Below are positions 1-5,897 of a stretch of DNA of 17,130 nt, piece by piece; position 1 is the first letter of the stretch, and the number at the start of each line of letters is the position of its first letter. The DNA comes from an uncultured Bacteroides sp. (GTDB lineage Bacteria > Bacteroidota > Bacteroidia > Bacteroidales > Bacteroidaceae). The notes under the pieces are model-generated. The model searched no databases. It was not told where the DNA came from and saw only the letters and a list, made by a program, of their open reading frames with translations. Where the stretch lies: NCBI GenBank assembly GCA_959606905.1, contig CAUHML010000063.1, forward strand, positions 1 through 17,130. The letters run 5' to 3'. The position numbers were made by a program, and so were the translations under genes.

Positions 1-28
1 CCCAGGTTCAAGCCCTGGCTGGTCCACA
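1..28 (+). tRNA. tRNA-Met(CAU), 3' end only (T-arm and acceptor strand)
   Basis: The window opens inside a tRNA. Bases 2-6 (CCAGG) pair with 14-18 (CCTGG) around the loop TTCAAGC, forming the T-arm. Bases 19-25 (CTGGTCC) are the 3' acceptor strand and A26 is the discriminator. CCA is not encoded (the sequence reads ACA). Identity as Met comes from the two downstream copies of the same 3' part, which extend to the anticodon loop CTCATAA (anticodon CAT). This is presumably the functional gene, with its 5' part outside the window, and the integration target of both elements. The central T-stem pair (A4-T16) is flipped compared with the displaced copies (T-A), so folding is preserved. Confidence 0.85.
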
Positions 29-37
29 TTAAGAATC

Positions 38-70
38 AAGCACTTACAAAGATTTTGTAGGTGCTTTTTC
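38..70 (+). terminator. Intrinsic terminator following the tRNA
   Basis: AAGCAC (38-43) pairs with GTGCTT (61-66), and TACAAA (45-50) pairs with TTTGTA (54-59) around the loop GAT, with one T/G mismatch between the two helices. A run of five T follows. It ends the tRNA transcript. The terminator after the att copy at 12126 has the same inner helix but a different outer helix. Confidence 0.85.
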
Positions 71-77
71 TTTTGTT

Positions 78-99
78 GGCGACCTTCAGGTGACCTTTT
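78..99 (+). repeat. Left end repeat of element 1 (GGTGACC type)
   Basis: The sequence GGCGACCTTCAGGTGACC followed by TTTT matches 11991-12012 at 21 of 22 positions in the same orientation. It contains two GRYGACC-type half sites 11 bp apart. It lies about 50 bp inside the left att copy. The mate lies about 113 bp inside the right att copy. Paired, element-specific direct repeats near both att cores are what arm-type binding sites of a tyrosine integrase or its accessory factor would look like. That role is inferred. Confidence 0.6.
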
Positions 100-299
100 T
101 GAAGCGAAACTCTTCAATGTTGACCTTTTAAAATCTCGTGGAATTGCAGAAAATTCTTATGGATTTTTAATAGAAAAAATATCTGAATCTGTCGCTTTTC
201 CATTCAACGCGTAGCGTTACTCTCGGTCAATGGGAGAATGGAATGTTGGTAAATCATCCTCGTGCCGTTGCCATTAACGAAGAAATTTAGAAGAAAGTA

Positions 300-793
300 A
301 CTGAGTTTGAGCATATCCTTATCACCATGCAGATGAACAAGTATCTTAATTTTTTCCTGTTTCAGACATTTACGGGCATGGCCTACAATGATGCCAAGTC
401 GTTTGAATGCGACCAGCACATTGTTACCATTGATGGCAAGGAGTATATTGACAGACATCGCATAAAGACTGGGAATAAATTTGTCACGCCTATCCTGCCC
501 ATCACACGGAAGATATTAGAACGTAATAATTATAAGATGGAAATATCCTCCAATCAGAAGTACAACCAATTCCTCAAAGATATAGGTTTGGTTCTCAGCA
601 GTTCTTTTCTTTTAACTACAATGTCGGCCCGGCATACATTCGCCTGTACGGTGGCTCTCGGCAGGATATATCTAAAGAGGTGCTGCTAATTATGATGGGA
701 CATACATCCATAAAGACAACTGAAATTTATGCGAAGCTTCCCATGCAATATGTGTCGCAGGACATTGAGTATAATCTATTTAGAGTTTGGTAG
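300..793 (+). pseudogene. Decayed tyrosine recombinase (integrase remnant)
   Basis: A translated stretch from about 300 carries the catalytic half of a Bacteroidetes-type tyrosine recombinase. It has FQTFTGMAYNDAKSFE (the usual C-x-TGL region), RIKTGNKFVTPILP (the conserved lysine strand) and SARHTFACTVAL (catalytic Arg-His). The frame then breaks near 655-660. The correct continuation lies one frame over: EVLLIMMGHTSIKTTEIYAK, with the GHTS histidine and the nucleophilic tyrosine, ending at a TAG at 791-793. The N-terminal arm-binding and core-binding domains are missing or unrecognisable upstream, where there are in-frame stops. It runs towards the element interior, opposite to the intact integrase of element 1, and is not its duplicate. 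It is most likely the leftover of an earlier insertion in the same tRNA. Confidence 0.85.
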
Positions 794-957
794 TAAAGGA
801 AAGGCTAGAAAGTACTGATTCCTCTATAAGAGCTCAAGATTAAAAGATTTTTCAAAATGAGGTAAATAGAAAATGAATCTATATTGAAATACAAAAATAA
901 ATATAAAAATCATTCGACTATAGGAGATTATCCTGAAAAATAATAACTTCGCATTTG

Positions 958-995
958 GAATTGAATCAATTCGACTTACGTAGAATTGATTTGAG
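958..995. promoter_or_regulatory. GAATTGA palindrome, possible operator upstream of the 204-aa gene
   Basis: GAATTGA (958-964), one base, then TCAATTC (966-972) form a perfect 7-bp inverted repeat. A third half site, GAATTGA, follows at 983-989. It lies about 35-70 bp before the start of the 204-aa gene, where a promoter or operator is expected. No clear TAnnTTTG box is visible, the nearest being the imperfect TAGAATTG at 981. The remaining 794-957 stretch shows no gene. Confidence 0.3.
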
Positions 996-1025
996 AAATT
1001 AGCTAATTTTTAATAAATACATCTC

Positions 1026-1640
1026 ATGAAATCTCAAACTAGTTTTAAATATAGCAATAAAGGCGAATGTCAATATTCTATTGGACAGAATTTATCAGAG
1101 TTTGCGCCAATGAATTATGAAGTAAAATTTGCATTTAATGAGAAATCTTTAGATATTATCATTGGGCTTGCGACACAACCAGATAGAGCATACCTTAATA
1201 CAGGATGGCTAAATGTAAACCTTTTTATTTATCGGAATATACCTTCAATTATTATTACAACTGGATATATTCAAGTTGTAGGAAGCATTGTTGTTGGAAA
1301 CATTACTAATGTTAATATAGAAGATTGGATAGATGGCACAGATGAATACGTAAATCTTGTTATATTAGATGATTTTGAAAGTTATTCAGTACAAGAAATA
1401 CGAAGAATAAGACTCCCCATGCTAAAGACTATTCGCAATGTTATAAAGGGGCAGATAGGATGTTTTAATGGCGAAATTCAGAATACGTTAGAAATTATCA
1501 AAAAAGGTTTCCAAACACCTTGGATGATTTATTATACAGATGAAGAATGTAAGTATGTTGACGAAAAATTAGACATTCTTCAAACAGGAACATACATTAT
1601 CAATGAACCAAAAGAAAAGAAAGTCCATGTGTATTTTTAG
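1026..1640 (+). CDS. Hypothetical protein, 204 aa
   Basis: I do not recognise this protein. It is a complete ORF with strongly AT-rich codon use, unlike the GC-rich mobilization genes, which suggests recently acquired cargo. There is no signal peptide. Hydrophobic, strand-like segments occur at about residues 64-72 (LNVNLFIYR) and 73-93 (an Ile/Val-rich stretch with VVGSIVVGN). They look more like beta strands of a soluble domain than membrane helices. The C-terminal third is charged, with a TPWMIYY motif near residue 165. It is the only intact gene on the plus strand in element 1 and faces the PIN-domain gene. Start ATG at 1026; an upstream ribosome-binding site is not evident, as is usual in Bacteroidetes. 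By position, between the tRNA junction and the relaxase, it sits where cargo such as defence or toxin genes often lies, but nothing in the sequence proves that. Confidence 0.65.
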   Translation: MKSQTSFKYSNKGECQYSIGQNLSEFAPMNYEVKFAFNEKSLDIIIGLATQPDRAYLNTGWLNVNLFIYRNIPSIIITTGYIQVVGSIVVGNITNVNIEDWIDGTDEYVNLVILDDFESYSVQEIRRIRLPMLKTIRNVIKGQIGCFNGEIQNTLEIIKKGFQTPWMIYYTDEECKYVDEKLDILQTGTYIINEPKEKKVHVYF

Positions 1641-1687
1641 TCATTTTAGATTTGCTACTCAAATTCATGGCGTTCAAACTTCAATCA

Positions 1688-1748
1688 TAATTAGGGATAT
1701 TCAACATATGTCCCTAATTAGACAGTGATTTGGAGGCTTTATCACTGT
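1688..1748. terminator. Two tandem hairpins between convergent genes
   Basis: Hairpin 1: TAATTAGGGA (1688-1697) pairs perfectly with TCCCTAATTA (1711-1720) over a 13-base loop. Hairpin 2: ACAGTGAT (1722-1729) pairs perfectly with ATCACTGT (1741-1748) over 11 bases. They lie about 50-110 bp after the stop of the 204-aa gene and about 160 bp beyond the stop of the PIN gene. They may terminate transcription from both directions. Neither has a convincing U-tract immediately after it, so they may also belong to a structured RNA. Confidence 0.5.
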
Positions 1749-1753
1749 GGACT

Positions 1754-1858
1754 ACCATGTCATTTTTTAAGTCTGTTAAGGTAAAATATTTTATTAGTTC
1801 CTTTTTGAGGTGGAAGGGGCGAACTATAGAGACTAGTTCATATCCTTGTGGACATGGT
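1754..1858. other. Possible structured RNA domain beside the PIN gene
   Basis: ACCATGTC (1754-1761) is exactly complementary to GACATGGT (1851-1858), and between them GAACTA (1821-1826) pairs with TAGTTC (1834-1839). With the two hairpins just upstream, four nested or serial helices fall within 171 bp that contain no recognisable gene. The strand that would be transcribed is unknown. It may be a small RNA, a long 3' UTR structure or decayed mobile DNA. Confidence 0.3.
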
Positions 1859-1906
1859 GCGACTTATTCTTTTAATGGCGTACCTTAAAAATATATCATC
1901 AAAAAA

Positions 1907-2740
1907 TTATAATTGATATAGATAATGTTCACAACCTACAGCTTTAATAATATCAATCCATTTCTTTTCATTAGTCCAATATTTATCCCCTCGTCTCACA
2001 TAGGCTAAATTGAATAAATCAAATAAATCATTCCTTTGCCATTTTCTTTCGCCTGTCTCTAAATCTTTAAAGAGTTTATCTAAGACTAATATTAATAACT
2101 CATACTCTTTTAGTGGTAATCTTTTTAGATTAAACTTATTGTTAGTTGCTTGACGAGCCATAAAATCCAAATATTTAATTGTTAAATAATACGTATTTGC
2201 TTGTCTATGCTTTTTATAACTCTTAATTCTTTTTTGGCATTCAAGGGCAGTTCTATTTAGGTCATCAGATATCTGTTTAAGCTGATTTTTAGATTGTTGT
2301 ATGTAATGGTAGAAATCATCTTTTTGTTTTTCTTCGATATAATATCCATTGGCTATTTTTTGTGTGAAAAGTAACATTTGTTCTATATAGTCCCTTGTTT
2401 TCGCCCGATATTTCTTGTTTGCTCTCTTTATTAAATATTTCAAGGGTTCGGTAATAATCATTTTTTTAGAGCACACCATTACTTTTCTAATCCCGTTCCG
2501 TACCATATCTAGCTTATTATATAATGCACCAGTATTAGACATCTCCCACAAATTATTATAAATTGGCGTAAGTTTATCTCTTACTTTATTGAATAACACA
2601 TCATCTTTGCCCAATTGATACCAAACATTAGTGTCAACTATAATACGTGGAACAAAAGTTTTCTTTTTATGACTTCTTCTTTTAAGGTGAAGTTTTTTTT
2701 TGTGTAGACTCCATTTTTCATGATTAATTCTACGATTCAT
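1907..2740 (-). CDS. PIN-domain protein, putative ribonuclease, 277 aa
   Basis: A PIN-fold nuclease is suggested by the N-terminal strand IIVDTNVWYQLG, with Asp36 and Asn38 as the first acidic site. The C-terminal part NDLFDLFNLAYVRRGDKYWT supplies Asp238, Asp241 and Asp252 in the place where PIN proteins carry their other metal-binding acids. Known PIN enzymes cleave RNA with Mg or Mn. The first 30 residues are extremely basic (about half Lys/Arg/His), suggesting nucleic-acid binding. Residues 105-200 are long and helical and charged, so the protein is about twice the size of a VapC toxin and no VapB-like partner is next to it. It lies 96 bp downstream of the relaxase on the same strand and ends facing the 204-aa gene across the hairpin-rich gap. 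It is AT-rich and probably cargo. The target and physiological role are unknown. Confidence 0.7.
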   Translation of the reverse strand: MNRRINHEKWSLHKKKLHLKRRSHKKKTFVPRIIVDTNVWYQLGKDDVLFNKVRDKLTPIYNNLWEMSNTGALYNKLDMVRNGIRKVMVCSKKMIITEPLKYLIKRANKKYRAKTRDYIEQMLLFTQKIANGYYIEEKQKDDFYHYIQQSKNQLKQISDDLNRTALECQKRIKSYKKHRQANTYYLTIKYLDFMARQATNNKFNLKRLPLKEYELLILVLDKLFKDLETGERKWQRNDLFDLFNLAYVRRGDKYWTNEKKWIDIIKAVGCEHYLYQL

Positions 2741-2836
2741 ATATTCGTTTATTATGCATTTATATTCACATCATTTGTATATGCAAAATTAAGATATTCT
2801 TTTGTATTTCAGCCGGCAAGATGATAAAATAATTTG

Positions 2837-4237
2837 TTAGTAGCCTATACTGTTGTCTCGTCCAATCTTGTAGTCATATTCTCCAGCAATAATTGATTCC
2901 ACTTCTTTGCTAACCTTTTTCTCTTCCATCTTATCAAGTTTACCCTTCGAGACAGCCGCATTGACTAATGCACTTCCGATGGTTTCCTGTCCCTTGCGTA
3001 TATCGGTAAAACAGCATACCGCTTGTTTGATAACTGCTGCCTGTTCATTATGCAGAATGCTTTGATACTTACTTTGGGCAAAGTCAATAATCATCTGTAC
3101 CGCATTTCTAAACAGTTCGCTAATGTTCATTAGGAAGATTGCCAATAAGTCAATAGCAGTTTGTTGTAATTCTATCATCGTCTGCAAAGACTTTTGGGTA
3201 GTTTCTAGTTCCGCTCCTATCATGTTGGCTTTTCTTTGCCATGCAAGCCAATGCTGTCTGTTTTGTATAGCTTCGGCTATCTTTACATTGAGACGTTCAT
3301 TGAGAGAAGCGACTTCTTTTGCTACTTGGTTACTGACGGCTGTATTGAACTGTTCCTTTTGCAAGGCTATCAGCTTGGGCAACTCAGATTTCAGACGTTT
3401 ATTCTCCTTTTCCATTTCACTGAACTTCCCCTTGCCAATTATATAAGCCATACCTGAAATAATGATATTGCCATTCTCTGCATTGACTTTGCACTTTTTT
3501 TCTGCAATTTCGTTATCAAGTTTTGCACTATATTCTTCTTTGATTTTGTGTTCTTGAGCTAGTCGTTCCGTTTCCTGCTTCTGCTTGGCGATGATGAAGT
3601 CCGTGCGCTCCAGATGTTCCTTGCCCGTCACCTCCTTTGAGGTGCCCCTTTCCATTTCCAGACACCCAGCCAAAACGGTCTGCATCTCGCTCATGGCTTT
3701 CTCATCCAGTTTGCAGGACTTGCCCGTATCGTGGTTCATCCAGTCCCATACGATATGTGCGTGGAGATTGGGCTTCCATGTGGCATTGTCGCCGGGTATT
3801 CCGTAATGCCCCTCGTCACGGTGGATGAATACCTGCAAGGCTGTGATTCCCCAACGCTGCTTACACACCTCACAGAACTTCCGTAACTGCTCCATCGTGG
3901 TGTCGTCCTTGATGACAACCACGCCCTCCTTGAGCGGAGTGCTGCCACGGACAATGGTCACTTTGCCCGTCTTTTTGTTCACCCTTTCCCGGTCTTTGGT
4001 CTGCATCGCCCGGCCTGTCTTTTCCTTGACCATTGCGGCTATCTGATTGTAACGGTCGGTGAGCGTGGCTTCACCGAAATCAGGTGATACCCAGGCCTCG
4101 TTTCCTGCCATGAGGTCGGTACGGATGTAGAACTTCTCACTGCGGATATTGGCGAGGTATTCCGCTGTCCGCCTGTTGTGCGCTTCGCTGCTGCCGATGT
4201 TGCACGGCTTGATGTTGATGGATGTCTTCTGTGCCAT
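2837..4237 (-). CDS. mobV: MOBV-type relaxase (plasmid recombination/mobilization enzyme)
   Basis: A relaxase that would nick oriT and pilot the single strand during mobilization. Motif I is EAHNRR at residues 19-23; His20 aligns with the nucleophilic His22 of MobM (pMV158), which lies in HNER. The metal site is seen as HRDEGH (His139, Glu142, His144) followed by NLHAHIVWD (His159, His161). Residues 215-345 are strongly coiled-coil, rich in Lys, Glu and Gln, and the C-terminal 100 residues are an accessory or dimerisation tail. The length of 466 aa is normal for Bacteroides MOBV proteins. The gene starts right after the hairpin-rich oriT. Its 5' half, encoding the nuclease domain, is GC-rich, while the 3' half from about 3570 down is clearly AT-richer, as if the tail had been exchanged. 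It needs transfer machinery supplied by another element. Confidence 0.92.
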   Translation of the reverse strand: MAQKTSINIKPCNIGSSEAHNRRTAEYLANIRSEKFYIRTDLMAGNEAWVSPDFGEATLTDRYNQIAAMVKEKTGRAMQTKDRERVNKKTGKVTIVRGSTPLKEGVVVIKDDTTMEQLRKFCEVCKQRWGITALQVFIHRDEGHYGIPGDNATWKPNLHAHIVWDWMNHDTGKSCKLDEKAMSEMQTVLAGCLEMERGTSKEVTGKEHLERTDFIIAKQKQETERLAQEHKIKEEYSAKLDNEIAEKKCKVNAENGNIIISGMAYIIGKGKFSEMEKENKRLKSELPKLIALQKEQFNTAVSNQVAKEVASLNERLNVKIAEAIQNRQHWLAWQRKANMIGAELETTQKSLQTMIELQQTAIDLLAIFLMNISELFRNAVQMIIDFAQSKYQSILHNEQAAVIKQAVCCFTDIRKGQETIGSALVNAAVSKGKLDKMEEKKVSKEVESIIAGEYDYKIGRDNSIGY

Positions 4238-4559
4238 AGGCTTGTCTGTATTTTGAGTTTCACTTCGGGTTATTAGGGCAGAGCCTTAATCGGTGGGTGC
4301 AGGGAGAGGGTCACTTCCTGCTCCGGGTTCTTAGGGGTGGAAGCCACTAAGCGGAGTTTCCAAAGAGGGGGTCACTCTTTGGTCGGGTTGCACAGGGCTG
4401 AAAGTCCTTGCCGGGTTCTTAGGGCAGCGTCCTAAGCCCCTCGGGAGAGCCCACAACTTCGGAGCGCAGCGGAGAAGTTATAGTGGGCTATATCTGGGCA
4501 AGCCCAGTCAGTCACGCCACGCCAACGGAGTACCGCTGAAATCCTGCGCTGTGCGCCCG
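4238..4559. other. oriT: oriT region: array of hairpins with MOBV-like nic
   Basis: This 322-bp gap next to the relaxase is GC-rich and full of inverted repeats: ATTAGGGC/GCCTTAAT (4272-4290); GCAGGGAG/CTTCCTGC (4299-4321, loop AGGGTCA); CTTA plus GTGG against CCAC plus TAAG (4330-4351); CCAAAGAG/CTCTTTGG (4360-4382, loop GGGGTCA); CTTAGG/CCTAAG (4418-4436); AGCCCAC plus AACTTC against GAAGTT plus GTGGGCT (4448-4489); and CTGGGC/GCCCAG (4494-4507). Within the sixth, AAGTTATAGTGGGCTATA closely resembles the MOBV nic region of pMV158, whose core reads TAGTGTG/TTA. By analogy the nick would fall after TAGTGGG, between 4487 and 4488. The nic assignment is inferred from this resemblance. Confidence 0.75.
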
Positions 4560-5285
4560 TCAGTCCCTCCCGGCTATGTCGGGGTCGTCCACATCGTCAA
4601 TCGTGCCGTCCTGTACCTCTTTCGGGCTTTCTACGGGATTGTTTTCATGCTGTCCGTTGTCATTGTCTGCGATATGAGGATTGTCTGCTTTGCCCTCCGC
4701 ATCCGCTCTGTCCTCTGACCTGTCGGAAACCGCAGGCGAACATAGGGAAGAAGAAAGGGTGGCTGCTCCGCCTGCCATGCTGTCCGCATCCTGTCTTGGG
4801 CATTGGCAACCGTCCGGCACGGTACACGGCTTATCCTCCAACGGCATATCATTAGAGTATGGTGTCCGTACTTCGACTGCCTGTCCTTTGGAAACAGCCG
4901 CAGGCTTGACATAATGGGGGTTGGTCAGCAGGACACCATCCACATACCACCCTGTCAGGAAATGCAGGGTGTGTACGGAAGTGCGGTTGTTGGTTCGGGT
5001 GGTCAGCATACCGAGCCTGTTGAAACTGTCGATGAGCTTTCCGATGGTCTTTCGGTTGCAGCCCATGTACTCTGCCAGTTCCACATCGGAAGCTGCCGCC
5101 TGTCCCACCTCCAAGGCAATCTCAACGCCCTTGATACGGAGGGTGGTCTTTGTCCGCACGGCTACGGTCATCAGCCTGTACAGGCACTTCTTCCTGTCGA
5201 TGGCGGCTTTGCCGTCCAAAAGGAAATCCCACTGTCCGGCGGAAAGGATGGTGCAGTAATGTATGCTCTGTTCGTTCTTGCACAT
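4560..5285 (-). CDS. Winged-helix mobilization-region protein, 241 aa
   Basis: The first 115 residues look like a DNA-binding winged-helix domain. A helix-turn-helix covers about 65-92 (VELAEYMGCNRKTIGKLIDS), followed by a wing at 93-112. The block before it (YRLMTVAVRTKTTLRIKGVE) is reminiscent of replication or mobilization accessory proteins. From about residue 140 the protein is low-complexity, acidic and Asp/Glu/Ser/Pro rich and probably disordered. It is immediately upstream of oriT on the relaxase strand, and 34 bp downstream of the 115-aa gene. It is GC-rich like them, so the three probably form one mobilization module. A likely role is to bind oriT or to regulate the mobilization genes; it could instead act in replication. 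The start ATG at 5285 gives the complete domain. Confidence 0.65.
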   Translation of the reverse strand: MCKNEQSIHYCTILSAGQWDFLLDGKAAIDRKKCLYRLMTVAVRTKTTLRIKGVEIALEVGQAAASDVELAEYMGCNRKTIGKLIDSFNRLGMLTTRTNNRTSVHTLHFLTGWYVDGVLLTNPHYVKPAAVSKGQAVEVRTPYSNDMPLEDKPCTVPDGCQCPRQDADSMAGGAATLSSSLCSPAVSDRSEDRADAEGKADNPHIADNDNGQHENNPVESPKEVQDGTIDDVDDPDIAGRD

Positions 5286-5319
5286 AGTCTATGATGTTTA
5301 TAGGTGTTACACTGGTCAG

Positions 5320-5667
5320 CTACCTGCCCATGCCATACCCGTGTTCCGGCATATGGTATTCCTTGTCCGCAGCGATGCGGTTCAGCACATCCTGCAAACG
5401 GTCGAGCTGGTCATGGTCAAGCACACGGATGGCATTGATGGTTATCTTCTGCGTGGCAATCCTGCGGTGTGCAATATTGTTCTCGCTCATCGTGCCGTCA
5501 CCGTCAGCATGGACTGAACGGAGGTAGGCATTGACCGCTTCCGTCTGTTCCTTTGAGGGGTACGGTGCTGCCCACCTGTCTTGAATGTAGCCGACCATTT
5601 TGCCGACCGCATCCGCCAAGAGCGGATTGCGCTGTGCGATAATTGGTATCAAATCTTCTTTCTTCAT
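5320..5667 (-). CDS. Small hypothetical protein of the mobilization module, 115 aa
   Basis: A complete 115-residue ORF beginning MKKEDLIPIIAQRNPLLADA. It is predicted largely helical, without membrane segment or signal peptide. The middle (residues 38-75) is polar. The C-terminal half has a leucine/isoleucine heptad-like stretch (ITINAIRVLDHDQLDRLQDV), compatible with dimerisation. It precedes the winged-helix gene by 34 bp on the same strand and shares its high GC content, so the two are likely co-transcribed. I cannot assign a family. An accessory role in mobilization is inferred only from position. Confidence 0.6.
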   Translation of the reverse strand: MKKEDLIPIIAQRNPLLADAVGKMVGYIQDRWAAPYPSKEQTEAVNAYLRSVHADGDGTMSENNIAHRRIATQKITINAIRVLDHDQLDRLQDVLNRIAADKEYHMPEHGYGMGR

Positions 5668-5707
5668 GTGACTGTTATTTTAGAAGTCTTGTGATTGTTT
5701 ATTTCTC

Positions 5708-5897
5708 GTTGATTTTGTTGACTTTGTTGAGAGAGTACCGACAAAAGGGAAAATAAAAATCGCATCCAACGGTTTAAGATTCTACTTTTCTTTTTTGGCC
5801 AGCAATTTCTGTTGAAAATTGTTGATGCTATTGTTGAATCATATAAGCCTTGTTCATACGTTTCTCCCTATATTTCATCAAATTCAACAAACTCAAC
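5708..5897. repeat. GTTGA repeat cluster, possible replication origin
   Basis: Eight GTTGA motifs lie in 190 bp just downstream of the helicase gene. Three are on the plus strand at an exact 9-bp period (5708, 5717, 5726; unit GTTGAYTTT). Three more are at 5811, 5821 and 5833. Two lie inverted at 5884-5888 and 5893-5897, again 9 bp apart and overlapping the helicase stop codon. The outer groups form an imperfect inverted repeat (CGTTGATTTTGTTGA against CGTTGAGTTTGTTGA). The intervening DNA is AT-rich. Iteron-like repeats beside a helicase suggest an origin used after excision. This is an inference; no initiator protein is identified. Confidence 0.4.

Noticed and set aside
204..458. 84-aa minus-strand frame at the left end
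   Set aside because: It overlaps recognisable integrase remnant sequence on the opposite strand and has no recognisable domain.
1688..1858. Retron or type III toxin-antitoxin RNA
   Set aside because: There is no reverse transcriptase and no ToxN-like protein, and the hairpins are not tandem copies of one unit.
1857..1906. GTGCGAC at 1857 as the 5' end of a group II intron
   Set aside because: No domain V hairpin and no reverse transcriptase gene are present nearby. The motif is too short to carry weight.
4803..5294. 163-aa open frame on the plus strand within the mobilization genes
   Set aside because: It is antisense to the winged-helix gene, which has a clear HTH. Its composition is that expected from GC-rich DNA read backwards, and no family is recognisable.
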